Shown here in pieces: positions 11,873 to 20,601 of a stretch of DNA of 44,782 nt (the first letter of the stretch is position 1; each line of letters begins with the position of its first letter). The stretch comes from Rhodospirillales bacterium. Lineage in GTDB: Bacteria; Pseudomonadota; Alphaproteobacteria; UBA8366; JADFVY01. Both the position numbers and the translations under genes were made by a program. Location of the stretch: assembly GCA_020356105.1 (NCBI GenBank), contig CP070634.1:3476504-3521285 (forward strand), read 5' to 3'. Below the pieces are notes generated by a model. It saw nothing but the letters and a program-made list of their open reading frames with translations. It had not been told where the DNA came from and made no database searches.

Positions 11873-13480
11873 TCAGGACTGCGCGTCCTCGCGTATCATG
11901 TCAGATGCCTTCTCGCCGATCATGATGGCCGGGGCATTGGTATTGCCCGAAACGAGGTTTGGCATGATCGAGGCGTCGACCACGCGAAGGCCTTCCATCC
12001 CGTGCAGCCGCAGCCGCGGGTCGACCACGGCCAGGGGATCGATGCCCATCTTGCAGGTGCCGACTGGATGGTAGATTGTCTGGCTGCGGTCGCGGGCATA
12101 TTCCAGAAGCTCCGCGTCGGTCTGCACGTCCGGTCCCGGTTCGTGTTCCGCGGCGATTAGCGAGCCAAGGGCTTTCGTGTTGGCGATCTTCCGCGTCACC
12201 TTGATGGCCTCGACGGCGATGCGCTGATCGTTGGGCGTCGAGAGATAATTCGGGAAGATCGCCGGGTGGGCAGCCGGGTCGCCGGATTTGAGGTCGATCC
12301 GACCGCGGCTTTCCGGCCGCAACTGACAGACCGATGCGGTAAAGGCGGAAAACCGGTGTGGCCCGTCGCCCGGCTTGTCGGCGCTGAGAGGCTGGATATG
12401 AAACTGAATGTCCGGCGTTTCCAGATCCGGCGAAGTCTTCGTGAACACGCAGACCTGGCTCGCCGCGATCGTCAGCGGCCCGGTGCGGAAGAGCAGATAT
12501 TCGATCCCCATCAACATCTTACGGATCGGGTTGTTGACTTCATCGTTCAGGGTGATCGGCTCCCTGGTCTTGTAGATCGAGCGGATCTGCAGATGGTCCT
12601 GGAGGTTCTGGCCGACGCCGGGCAGGTCATGGAGCGGCTCTATGCCGATCTGCTTGAGATGCGCGGCGGGTCCGATCCCGGAGAGCATGAGAATCTGCGG
12701 CGAGCCGATCGCACCGGCGGACAGGATGATTTCGCGCCGGCAGCGCGCCTCGTGGCGCTGCCCCTTGACCGTCCAGGCGATGCCCGTGGCCCGGCGCCCA
12801 TCGAGCAGGACCCGCTGCACCAGCGCGTGGGTCTCGATCTTTAGGTTGGGGCGGCGCTTGACAGGGTTGAGGTAACCAACCGCGGTGCTGCAGCGCCGAC
12901 CCTTGCGGCAGGTCTGGTGGAAATACCCGGCCCCTTCCTGCTCCGCCCCGCTGAAGTCGTCGTTGCGCGGGATGCCCACCTCCCCCGCCGCCTCGATGAA
13001 CACGTCGCACAGCTTGCGGTGGATGCGCACTCCGGAAACCGCAATAGGTCCCCCGACGCCGTGATAGTCGTTCTCGCCATATTCAAAATCCTCAGATTTT
13101 CGAAAGTAGGGCAGAACGTCTTCATAGGACCAGCCGGTGTTGCCGAGCTGCCGCCAGCGATCGTAATCCTGCGCCTGGCCGCGAATGTAGAGCAGCCCGT
13201 TAATCGAACTGGAACCGCCAAGAACCTTGCCCCGAGGCCATTGCAGGCGGCGCCCGTTCAGGCCGGGATCCGGCTCGGTCAGATAACACCAGTCAGTCGC
13301 CGGGTTGTGCATTGTCTTGAAATAGCCGACCGGGACGTGGATCCACGGGTTCCAGTCCCGTCCGCCGGCTTCTAGCAGCAGCACGCGCGTCTTCGGATCC
13401 GCAGACAGGCGATTGGCCAGGACGCATCCGGCCGACCCGGCACCAACGATGATGTAATCGTAGGATTCGATCGAGTTCAT
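11873..13480 (-). CDS. GMC-family FAD oxidoreductase (choline dehydrogenase-like)
   Basis: This 535-residue glucose-methanol-choline flavoenzyme has the FAD-binding motif [19 protein letters not shown] at the N-terminus. GMC signature 1 ([19 protein letters not shown]) is near residue 90 and signature 2 ([16 protein letters not shown]) near 265. The C-terminal active-site histidine region is [10 protein letters not shown], followed by [17 protein letters not shown]. Length is typical for the choline/alcohol dehydrogenase branch. It is divergent from the second TRAP operon across 218 AT-rich bases with GAGAT-type repeats, so it may act on the imported compound and share the IclR regulator. The alcohol substrate cannot be read. 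Confidence 0.93.
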   Translation of the reverse strand: MNSIESYDYIIVGAGSAGCVLANRLSADPKTRVLLLEAGGRDWNPWIHVPVGYFKTMHNPATDWCYLTEPDPGLNGRRLQWPRGKVLGGSSSINGLLYIRGQAQDYDRWRQLGNTGWSYEDVLPYFRKSEDFEYGENDYHGVGGPIAVSGVRIHRKLCDVFIEAAGEVGIPRNDDFSGAEQEGAGYFHQTCRKGRRCSTAVGYLNPVKRRPNLKIETHALVQRVLLDGRRATGIAWTVKGQRHEARCRREIILSAGAIGSPQILMLSGIGPAAHLKQIGIEPLHDLPGVGQNLQDHLQIRSIYKTREPITLNDEVNNPIRKMLMGIEYLLFRTGPLTIAASQVCVFTKTSPDLETPDIQFHIQPLSADKPGDGPHRFSAFTASVCQLRPESRGRIDLKSGDPAAHPAIFPNYLSTPNDQRIAVEAIKVTRKIANTKALGSLIAAEHEPGPDVQTDAELLEYARDRSQTIYHPVGTCKMGIDPLAVVDPRLRLHGMEGLRVVDASIMPNLVSGNTNAPAIMIGEKASDMIREDAQS

Positions 13481-13568
13481 GGCCTGCGACGCCCGTGGCG
13501 GGCGACCTCCCTACTGTCCGGCCCGGCGGCAATTATCGTTCGTATGATGGGCCGCGAGTGATTGATAG

Positions 13569-13624
13569 TTGCACAGCAAGAAAGTAGATGCAATAATGAG
13601 AATAATTATCTCGTTTAATGAGAT
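13569..13624 (+). promoter_or_regulatory. Candidate promoter and repeat operator of the second TRAP operon
   Basis: A possible -10 AATAAT (13592-13597) lies 17 bases after TTGCAC (13569-13574), a poor -35. Directly downstream are GAGA-type half sites: TGAGAAT at 13597-13603, then ATCTC (13608-13612) and GAGAT (13620-13624) as a perfect inverted repeat with a 7-base spacer. The region is divergent with the GMC gene. The IclR regulator at the operon's end is a candidate binder. Confidence 0.45.
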
Positions 13625-13698
13625 CAAGAAAACAAGAGAAGGCGCGAACAGGCGCCCCGGAGTTTGAACCGAGGTTCACGTCCCAAGGAGAGGCAAAC

Positions 13699-14931
13699 AT
13701 GCTCAAGGACAAACTAAGTGCGGTCTCGCGCCGCGATCTGTTTCGGCTCGCAGCCACCTATGGCTGGAGTTCCACTCTGATCGCCGCCGGTGGCCTGACC
13801 GGCGCGATCGCCCTGCCGCGACTGGTAGAAGCGGCCAACTCCACCTATACCAAGCGTTTTGCGAAGGAACCCAGATTCACGCTGAAGTTTGGTGCCGCCG
13901 GCTTCAACGAGCGCAATCTTCTGATCGAACGCGCAGGCTGCCTGCAGTTCGTGAACGATCTCGAGGAGCGTACGGACGGTGAGATCCGGGTTGAATTTAT
14001 CGGCAACAACCAGATCTGCGGTCAGCTGAACTGCGTGAAGAAGACGCAGCAGGGCATCGTGGATATCTATGCCGCCTCGACCCAGAATTCAGCTGGCGGC
14101 GCGCCCTATCTGAACGTGCTGGATTACGCCTACATGTTCCCCTCGAGGGCAGCGCAGTACTATTTCTTCTACCATCCGAAAAGCCAGCAGATCCTGCGGG
14201 AGCCGATGCGCAAGAGGCACGGCATTCAGTTTCTGTTCACCCATGCGGAATTGCGGGGTATCCAGCTGGGCCTGAAATGGAAGGACAAGCCCACGGTCAC
14301 CAGCGTCGAGCAGCTGGCGGGCACCAAGAATCGCGTGACCGGCACCCAGCTCGGTCGAATCGCGATGGATCTGATGCAGCTCAATCCCGTTCCGATTGCC
14401 TGGGAAGAGACGCTGGACGGCCTGAAACAGGGCCTGATAGACGGTGCCGAGACCTGGATGTCGGCAGTGGCCTATGCGAACATGTCTCCGGTGGTCTCGC
14501 AGTGCGTCGACCTCAGATTCTTTTGCGGCACCGAGCATACGGCGATGAGCGCCAGCGTCTTTGACAAGCTGGGCGGCGAACTCCAGGACGCGGTGATGGA
14601 ATCGGCCTATCTGGCGCAGGTCCATGTACAGGCCGCGAACGAAGCCGCGCTGGTCAACACCGTCGGCGCCTCAAACCCGCAAAAGCCGAATACCATCTTC
14701 GCCCAGAACGAGGTCCGCGTCGCCGAATTGTCGGACGCAGAGCTCAGGAAAGCCGAGGAAATGTGTTCGCCTGAGTTCCATCCAGCGGAATGGGAACAGT
14801 GGCGTGAGCGGCTGAACGGCTGGGCCGGTGGCATCGATACCTACAAGGAGATTTACGACATCGCCCGCGAGATCCCAAAGGACACGCTGGCGGAAAATGT
14901 CGAGCCGCGCCGCTGGTGGAAGGGCGCCTGA
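13699..14931 (+). CDS. dctP: TRAP transporter solute-binding protein, DctP family, Tat-exported
   Basis: This 410-residue binding protein has a textbook Tat signal: Ser-Arg11-Arg12-Asp-Leu-Phe-Arg-Leu, a hydrophobic run to about residue 40, and cleavage probably near VEAAN. DctP-type features include FGAAGFNERNLL (first strand), GEIRVEFIGNNQICGQLNCV near 95, and a conserved central region with TKNRVTGTQLGRIAMDLM near 212. AAGGAGAGG sits just before the ATG at 13699; an upstream in-frame ATG has no such site. It heads the second TRAP operon and is followed 13 bases later by a strong GC hairpin. The ligand is unknown; the flanking GMC oxidoreductase suggests an alcohol-containing or quaternary-amine-like compound, but that is only context. 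Confidence 0.93.
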   Translation: MLKDKLSAVSRRDLFRLAATYGWSSTLIAAGGLTGAIALPRLVEAANSTYTKRFAKEPRFTLKFGAAGFNERNLLIERAGCLQFVNDLEERTDGEIRVEFIGNNQICGQLNCVKKTQQGIVDIYAASTQNSAGGAPYLNVLDYAYMFPSRAAQYYFFYHPKSQQILREPMRKRHGIQFLFTHAELRGIQLGLKWKDKPTVTSVEQLAGTKNRVTGTQLGRIAMDLMQLNPVPIAWEETLDGLKQGLIDGAETWMSAVAYANMSPVVSQCVDLRFFCGTEHTAMSASVFDKLGGELQDAVMESAYLAQVHVQAANEAALVNTVGASNPQKPNTIFAQNEVRVAELSDAELRKAEEMCSPEFHPAEWEQWRERLNGWAGGIDTYKEIYDIAREIPKDTLAENVEPRRWWKGA

Positions 14932-14944
14932 GTTCCTCCCGACT

Positions 14945-14973
14945 GGGGGGCGCTGTCGTCGCGAGCGCCCCCC
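14945..14973 (+). terminator. Intercistronic hairpin after second dctP
   Basis: GGGGGGCGCT and AGCGCCCCCC form a perfect 10-bp stem around a 9-base loop, followed by a T-rich AACTATTTCGTTTTG. It begins 13 bases after the dctP stop, the same arrangement as in the other TRAP operon. It is probably a leaky terminator that lowers dctQM relative to dctP. Confidence 0.75.
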
Positions 14974-15055
14974 AACTATTTCGTTTTGTGCGATATTGAT
15001 CGCGTGCGTTCAGCGCACGCAGCCCAAGGCTGGCAAGCAAGGGGAGGAGGAGGAT

Positions 15056-15580
15056 ATGGCGTTTTCGCTTTTAAGATGGCTCGACCGCAATATCGAGAAG
15101 ATCGTTATCCTGATCTGCTACACGACCATGGCGGCGATCATATTCGTCGAGGTGATCCGACGCTTCCTGTTCAACGAGCAGGCTGCCTGGAGCACGACGA
15201 TCCCGATCTACCTGTTTCTCTGGGTCACCTGGATGGGCGCCGCCTACAATGTCAGAATTCGGACCCACCTGCGATTCGACGAGCTGCGTGTGCGACTGTC
15301 CCACACGGCCCAGTTCGCTTGTCTGTGCCTCGATGCCTTCCTCTGGATCCTGTTCGCGGTAATCGTGGTGGTCTATTCCATCGAGCAGGTCCAGCTCTCC
15401 TACGATAACTTCTCGATCGTGCAGGGCACCGATAACGTGATGCAGTGGTGGTTCTACCTTGCCACTCCGATCGCCTGGATCCTGTTGGTCTTCCGCGCAT
15501 TGCAGAACTTGTCAGAGGATTGGCGCACCTACCGCCAGGGCGAGTCTTTCGCCATTCAGACGTCGATGCTCGGCGAATAG
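15056..15580 (+). CDS. dctQ: TRAP transporter small permease, DctQ type
   Basis: This 174-residue protein has four hydrophobic segments. FVEVIRRFLF follows the first segment, and W-x-x-W-M-G-A-A-Y-N-V-R-I-R-T-H-L-R-F-D is the family's conserved central stretch. The ATG at 15056 follows GGGGAGGAGGAGG, a very strong ribosome-binding site. A longer frame reaching back into dctP is only a shadow. It sits 124 bases after dctP, separated by the hairpin, and 12 bases before dctM, so it pairs with DctM in the membrane. Confidence 0.93.
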   Translation: MAFSLLRWLDRNIEKIVILICYTTMAAIIFVEVIRRFLFNEQAAWSTTIPIYLFLWVTWMGAAYNVRIRTHLRFDELRVRLSHTAQFACLCLDAFLWILFAVIVVVYSIEQVQLSYDNFSIVQGTDNVMQWWFYLATPIAWILLVFRALQNLSEDWRTYRQGESFAIQTSMLGE

Positions 15581-15592
15581 GGAGGCCGGATC

Positions 15593-16957
15593 ATGGACGG
15601 ACTGCTCATCGCCCTCATCAGCATTGGCGTCACCATCCTGTTCATCCTGGGCGTGCCGATCTTCCTGGTCATCGGCTTCTGGGTCGTCGGCGTCAGCCTG
15701 GTCATCGATTTCACCCTCGCCAATGTCGGGGTAACCCTCTATGAGGGGCTTAACTTTTACGGCCTGCTGGCGCTGCCGCTGTTTATCCTAACCGGCGACC
15801 TGATCAACGCGGCCGGAATCGCAAGGCGACTGTCCGATTTCGCCTATTCGGTCCTCGGCTGGTTGCGCGGCGGCCTTGCGATGGCCTCGCTTGGCGCCTG
15901 CGGCCTGTTCGCGGCAATCTCCGGCTCCAACTCGGCGACCACAGCGACCATCGGCTCGATCATGTATCCCGAGATGACCAAGGGCGGCTACGACAAGCAT
16001 TTCGCCGCCGCCACGGCCGCTGCCGGCGGCACCGTCGGCATCATCATCCCACCGAGCATCATCTTCATCGTGTACGGCTTCCTGATGAATCTGTCGATCA
16101 GCGATCTGTTCATCGGCGGCCTGCTGCCGGGCCTGCTCATGGTGGTCGCGATGCAGGCGACCTGCTGGTATGTCGCCCACCGTAATGGCTGGGGGCACCT
16201 GATCCGGATCGACCCGGTCAGGATCATGCGCGCGGCACTTGGCGCCTGGCTTGGTTTCTTCGCCATCGCCCTGGTGATCTGGGGCATCTATGCCGGCAAG
16301 TTTTCACCGACCGAAGCGGCGGGAGTGACCGCGGGCTTTTGCCTGATCGTCGGTGTCGTCATGCGCCCGATCTATAAGATACTCGGGGGTGGCGACCGCC
16401 GATCCTTCATAGCGGAAACTATCGCCGTGCCCGGGTTTTCGGCGCTCGAGCTTCCCCGCATCGTCCTGCGGTCGGGCCAGATCACCGGTTTGCTGGCACC
16501 GCTGATCGCCGTTTCGGTGGTCATGCAGCAGATCCTGTCGCTGCTCGGTGCCAAGGTCTTCGTTACAGACATGCTGGGCGCGCTGGGCGGCTATTACGCC
16601 ATACTGTTTGCATGCATGGCGCTGGTGCTGGCCGCCGGCACAATCCTGGAAAGCCTGCCGAACACGATCATCCTGGCCCCCATCCTGGCGCCGATCGCCG
16701 CCAATATCGGCGTCGACCCGATTCATTTCGCTGTGGTCTTCCTGGTCGGCGACGCGATTGGGTTCATCACGCCGCCATACGGGTTGAACCTCTATGTCGC
16801 GAGCGGCATCACCGGCATTCCGTATCTGCGGCTGCTGCGCTACACGATGCCATATCTGATCGCGCTCCTGGTCGCGTGGCTTGTCATCGCGTTGTGGCCC
16901 CCCTTGTCCACGATGCTGCTGGTACACGCCGGCGCCGGGGTTTTCCAGGTACAGTAG
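15593..16957 (+). CDS. dctM: TRAP transporter large permease, DctM type
   Basis: This 454-residue, roughly twelve-segment membrane protein has clear DctM features. These are FYGLLALPLFILTGDLI near residue 50, the small-residue-rich ISGSNSATTATIGS near 105, GGTVGIIIPPSIIFIVYG near 145, and GDAIGFITPPYGLNLYVASG near 385. It is the Na+-driven channel subunit. The start is 12 bases after dctQ, preceded by GGGAGG. The IclR regulator starts 16 bases after its stop, so all four genes are probably one transcript. Confidence 0.95.
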   Translation: MDGLLIALISIGVTILFILGVPIFLVIGFWVVGVSLVIDFTLANVGVTLYEGLNFYGLLALPLFILTGDLINAAGIARRLSDFAYSVLGWLRGGLAMASLGACGLFAAISGSNSATTATIGSIMYPEMTKGGYDKHFAAATAAAGGTVGIIIPPSIIFIVYGFLMNLSISDLFIGGLLPGLLMVVAMQATCWYVAHRNGWGHLIRIDPVRIMRAALGAWLGFFAIALVIWGIYAGKFSPTEAAGVTAGFCLIVGVVMRPIYKILGGGDRRSFIAETIAVPGFSALELPRIVLRSGQITGLLAPLIAVSVVMQQILSLLGAKVFVTDMLGALGGYYAILFACMALVLAAGTILESLPNTIILAPILAPIAANIGVDPIHFAVVFLVGDAIGFITPPYGLNLYVASGITGIPYLRLLRYTMPYLIALLVAWLVIALWPPLSTMLLVHAGAGVFQVQ

Positions 16958-16973
16958 TGGAGAGCGCAAAGGC

Positions 16974-17753
16974 ATGACTGAGATGCGGCGGAGCAAGGGC
17001 TCGTCCATCCGGCGCAGTCTGGCCATTCTGGCCAAGATCGCGGCGACCGGACGGCCGATCACGCCGACCGAGCTGAACGCCGATCTGGACTTGCCCAGGC
17101 CGACCATCCACCGGCTTTGTACGATGCTGCAGAATGAAGGCTATCTTCAGCGCAGTGTTGACGGCAGGGGTCTTGTCGCCGGACCGAAGCTGCGCGGCAT
17201 GGCACTCGACGTCATAGCCGGGGCGGGCGGCCAGCGAGCGGCGCTGCATGCGATCCTGGAAGAACTGGCGCAGACCGTGGGCGAAACCTGCAACATCAAT
17301 GTCCCCGACGGAAACGCCATGCGCTATATCGACCGGGTGGAAGCGCGCTGGCCCCTGCGGCTTCAGCTTCCGGTCGGTACCCGCGTGCCCCTGCATTGTA
17401 CGGCCAGCGGAAAGATGTTCTTAAGCAGCCTGCCGCGGGCCCGACGCAAGCAGGTCATCGCCAATCTGGTGCTGGAGCAACGCACCCCGAATACCATCAG
17501 CGACCCCGACACGCTCGAATCCATTCTTGAGCGAATTCGCGCCGACGGTTTTGGCGATGACAACGAGGAGTTCCTCGAAGGCATGGTCGCCGTTGCGGTG
17601 CCAGTACAGGACGGCAAAGGGCGTTTGATCGCGACTCTGGCGATGCATGGCCCGACCCAGCGATTGACGCTGAAGGCCGCAAAGGCACAGCTTCCGGCAC
17701 TGCACAGGGCTGCCGACAAGCTTTCCCGACTGTTCAGGGACGGCGCCGTCTAG
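16974..17753 (+). CDS. IclR-family transcriptional regulator
   Basis: This 259-residue regulator has an N-terminal winged helix-turn-helix (SIRRSLAILAKIAATGRPITP then LDLPRPTIHRLCTMLQNEGYL, residues about 10-58). The IclR effector-binding domain follows (VGETCNINVPDGNAMRYIDRVE near 105, the conserved LPVGTRVPLHCTASGKMFLS near 132, and GMVAVAVPVQD near 205). The ATG at 16974 was chosen because it follows the dctM stop closely. Being the last gene of the TRAP operon, it probably senses the imported substrate or a product and controls the dctP promoter, perhaps also the divergent GMC gene. It ends 7 bases from the oppositely oriented fusion gene. Confidence 0.93.
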   Translation: MTEMRRSKGSSIRRSLAILAKIAATGRPITPTELNADLDLPRPTIHRLCTMLQNEGYLQRSVDGRGLVAGPKLRGMALDVIAGAGGQRAALHAILEELAQTVGETCNINVPDGNAMRYIDRVEARWPLRLQLPVGTRVPLHCTASGKMFLSSLPRARRKQVIANLVLEQRTPNTISDPDTLESILERIRADGFGDDNEEFLEGMVAVAVPVQDGKGRLIATLAMHGPTQRLTLKAAKAQLPALHRAADKLSRLFRDGAV

Positions 17754-17760
17754 GGTTCGG

Positions 17761-19620
17761 TCAGGCCGGCTTGCCGCACACCGCCTCGATCACCGCGACG
17801 CAATTGCCGGCGAGGCTGCGGTAGAGATTGGCGACGATCTCGTACCAATTGGCGCCGAGGAACAGCTCCGGGCCGAGGAGAGAGGCCTCGCGGCCCGGCT
17901 CCGCCTCGCGGCGGCGCTGCTCCTCGAACCAGATCAATCCGGCCGCGCTGGTGTCCTGCCACGATGCGATCTCGAATCCGGCACGCTCGATCTCGGCGCG
18001 CAAATCGTGCGGCTTGACCAGGAAGCTGAGCGTCGCATCCGCGGCCCAGGGTACGGGATAGAACGGCTCGCCTCCGTCGCCGGCCACCACATCGTAAATG
18101 CCGAGGCGGCCGCCGGGCTTCAGCACCCGGAACATCTCGCCGTAGAAGCGCGCCTTGTCCTCGATATTCATCTGCACGTGCTGGCTGACCACGACATCGA
18201 AGCTCGCATCGCCGAACGGCAGATCGAGCGCGTCCGCCTTCCGATAGGCCAGGTGGTCGGCGAGGTTGACCCGCTCGGCCAGCATCCCCGCGGCCTCGAC
18301 GAACGCGCTGGTGATGTCGATGCCGGTCACCCGGCAGCCATACTGCAAGGCCATGAAGCGCGACGGGCTGCCGGCACCGCAGCCGACATCGAGCACCGTC
18401 TTCTGATGATCGAGGCCGAGCTGCATGGCAAGTTCGCGCGTCGCCTCGTGAGCGCGCACATGCATCTCGCCCAGGCCCATGACATCGTGCGGCTTGAGGT
18501 TCTCGGGATCCTTGCCCTCCTCGCGCAGCGCCGCCAGGATCGACGCGGACAGCGCCGGCTGGCTGTAATGCGCGGCGATGCGTGCGCCACCGGCAGGCGG
18601 CGTCGGTGCCGCATGTGGCGCGGAGACCGGCTCCGCGCCTGCGGACCGCGGACCAGGCACCGGGTTTGACGGGGCCGAGTCCGGAGCAGCAGCGGGCTCC
18701 GCCGGAACCTGTTCCGGTTGCGGCGCCGACGGCGGGGCCGCCTTCGCCGGCTCTTTCTCCTCATCGATCACCGGGTTGCTGAGATGGCCGACGCCCTCGA
18801 CCTCGACATCGCAGACATCGCCCGCCTTCAGGAACAGGGGCGGCGTCCGGGCGTAGCCGACACCCGAGGGCGTGCCGGTGGCGATCACGTCGCCGGGCTG
18901 CAACGTCATTGCCTTCGACCAGCGATGGATCAGATCGGCGACCGGAAACAGCATCGTATCCGTCGTGTCGTTCTGCACCACCATGCCGTTCACACGAGTC
19001 ACCAGGCGCAGTCCCGAGGCGCCCGGCGGCAGCTCGTTGGGCGTCACCAGGTCCGGGCCGAACGAGCCGGACCGGTCGAAGTTCTTGCCCAGGGTCCATT
19101 GCGTGCCGAGCCGCTGGAAATTGCGCACCGAGCCGTCCATCAGGACCGAGTAGAAGGCGACATGGGACAGCGCATCTTCAAGCGCGATATGGCGGCCCGG
19201 CTTGCCGATCACGGCGGCGAGCTCGCCCTCATAGTCGAACTTGTCCGAAATCCAAGGTTTGACCAGCGGCTCGTTATGGCCGACCAGGGACTGGGCATAG
19301 CGGACGAACAGCGAGGGGTGCTCCGGCGGCTCGCGTCCGCCTTCCTTGGCGTGCTCGGCATAGTTCAACCCGCAGCACAGGTATTTCGGCGCGTTCCAGA
19401 CCGGCGGATGGTAACGGATATCCTCCGCCGAACGGACCGACTCGGCCGGCGGGTCGAGCGCCACCGCGGCCACCCGCTCCATGATTCCCTCGCCCAGGGC
19501 CAGCAGCCCCGGGATATCACGCGGCAGTTCCGGTGCCGCGATGGACAGATCGACGATTTCATCCCCGCGACGCACGCCGATGGTCGGGACGCCATCCTTG
19601 TCAAAGGCCAGAAGCCGCAT
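17761..19620 (-). CDS. Fusion: fumarylacetoacetate hydrolase (FAH) family domain + SAM-dependent methyltransferase
   Basis: This is one continuous 619-residue frame with two unrelated domains. Residues 1-285 are a FAH-family domain, with metal ligands in YEGE (Glu131/Glu133) and MDGS (Asp162), GKNFDRSGSFGPDLVT near 178-193, and GDVIATGTPSGVG near 243-255. Residues about 287-345 are a Pro/Ala-rich linker. Residues 346-619 are a class I methyltransferase, with VLDVGCGAGSP at 409-419, YRKADALDLPFGDASFDVVV, and MFRVLKPGGRLGIYDVV; the HVRAHEATRELA stretch recalls sarcosine/dimethylglycine methyltransferases. The ATG at 19620 follows AGGAAGGA. I know of no standard FAH-methyltransferase fusion; either a hydratase/hydrolase coupled to methylation or a recent gene fusion is possible. 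Substrates are unknown. Confidence 0.88.
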   Translation of the reverse strand: MRLLAFDKDGVPTIGVRRGDEIVDLSIAAPELPRDIPGLLALGEGIMERVAAVALDPPAESVRSAEDIRYHPPVWNAPKYLCCGLNYAEHAKEGGREPPEHPSLFVRYAQSLVGHNEPLVKPWISDKFDYEGELAAVIGKPGRHIALEDALSHVAFYSVLMDGSVRNFQRLGTQWTLGKNFDRSGSFGPDLVTPNELPPGASGLRLVTRVNGMVVQNDTTDTMLFPVADLIHRWSKAMTLQPGDVIATGTPSGVGYARTPPLFLKAGDVCDVEVEGVGHLSNPVIDEEKEPAKAAPPSAPQPEQVPAEPAAAPDSAPSNPVPGPRSAGAEPVSAPHAAPTPPAGGARIAAHYSQPALSASILAALREEGKDPENLKPHDVMGLGEMHVRAHEATRELAMQLGLDHQKTVLDVGCGAGSPSRFMALQYGCRVTGIDITSAFVEAAGMLAERVNLADHLAYRKADALDLPFGDASFDVVVSQHVQMNIEDKARFYGEMFRVLKPGGRLGIYDVVAGDGGEPFYPVPWAADATLSFLVKPHDLRAEIERAGFEIASWQDTSAAGLIWFEEQRRREAEPGREASLLGPELFLGANWYEIVANLYRSLAGNCVAVIEAVCGKPA

Positions 19621-19899
19621 CGATAAAATCCTTCCTGATGCCGGTCGCGCAGAGTTCAGGAACCTGCCATGCCGGATGCCCCGAGGCAAGTGCCGGACGG
19701 CAGGTCCGGGCTCCGAAAAGCGGCGGTACCCGGACGTCCGTGGCACGGAAAACAGCGACGGCGCCCCTGCGCCCGGCCGGACTCCCGCGGATGCCCGAAA
19801 TACCTGGCAAATGTCTCGAATTTACAATTCGTCAATCAAAAGCCTGTAAAGCTCTGATGTGACGACATCGACCGCTTCACAAGTGACCGGGACACCCCT

Positions 19900-20547
19900 A
19901 TGAGAGCCTCGATTCCCGCCGCAATTTTCGCGTCATTCCTGCTGTACATCGCGCCGGCCGCGGCCCAGGAGGCCTCCGAGGTCGACAGCGGACTGTACGT
20001 CAGCGCCCGTATCCTCGGCTCCAATCCGACCGCAAAGGACGATCCGACCGGGGCCGAATACCAGCTGGATTATGGCTATGGCGGCATTGCCGCGATCGGC
20101 TATGCCGCTGCCAACCCGGGATATGGCGTTAATTTCCGGTTCGAAATCGAGGCGAGTTACCGCACCTACGAGCTGAGTGAGATCAGCGATCCGTCGACGA
20201 CGATCTGCGGCGGCGTGACCTTCTGTCTTGCCAGCGGCAATTACAACATCGCGGCGGCCATGGCGAATATCTATTTCGACTTCAGCACAGGTTCGGCGAT
20301 CCTGCCGTCGGTCGGCCTCGGCTACGGCCGCGCCCGTCACTATCTCGACGATTGGGTGATCAACGGCGTTCCTGTCCCGAACGATCACCTGGACACGGAT
20401 ATTTTCCAGGTGATGGCCGGATTCGGCTACAAGATCACGCCGGGGCTGATCCTCGATACCGAATACCGGTATGTGCAGCCGAACGACAGCAGCATGAACG
20501 GCTTCTTCTCGAACGAACTGAACATCGGTCTGCGATTGATCCTCTAG
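19900..20547 (+). CDS. Outer-membrane beta-barrel protein
   Basis: This 215-residue protein has a signal peptide (hydrophobic run to about residue 17, APAAA-QEA cleavage near 22-23). Alternating beta-strands follow with aromatic girdles, such as DSGLYVSARILGS and NFRFEIEASYRTYEL. It ends in ELNIGLRLIL, a typical barrel C-terminus. Length suits an eight-stranded barrel of the OmpA/OmpW-like surface-antigen type. Two cysteines (ICGGVTFC, near 105-111) may form a loop disulfide. It is preceded by a 279-base gap with an AT-rich stretch (19810-19860) and a CGAATT-TAC-AATTCG inverted repeat at 19817-19831. Confidence 0.8.
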   Translation: MRASIPAAIFASFLLYIAPAAAQEASEVDSGLYVSARILGSNPTAKDDPTGAEYQLDYGYGGIAAIGYAAANPGYGVNFRFEIEASYRTYELSEISDPSTTICGGVTFCLASGNYNIAAAMANIYFDFSTGSAILPSVGLGYGRARHYLDDWVINGVPVPNDHLDTDIFQVMAGFGYKITPGLILDTEYRYVQPNDSSMNGFFSNELNIGLRLIL

Positions 20548-20601
20548 CCGCGCGTCGCTGCGGCCCTTTACTTGCCGCAAGGTTTGCCGCATATCGGGGC
20601 G

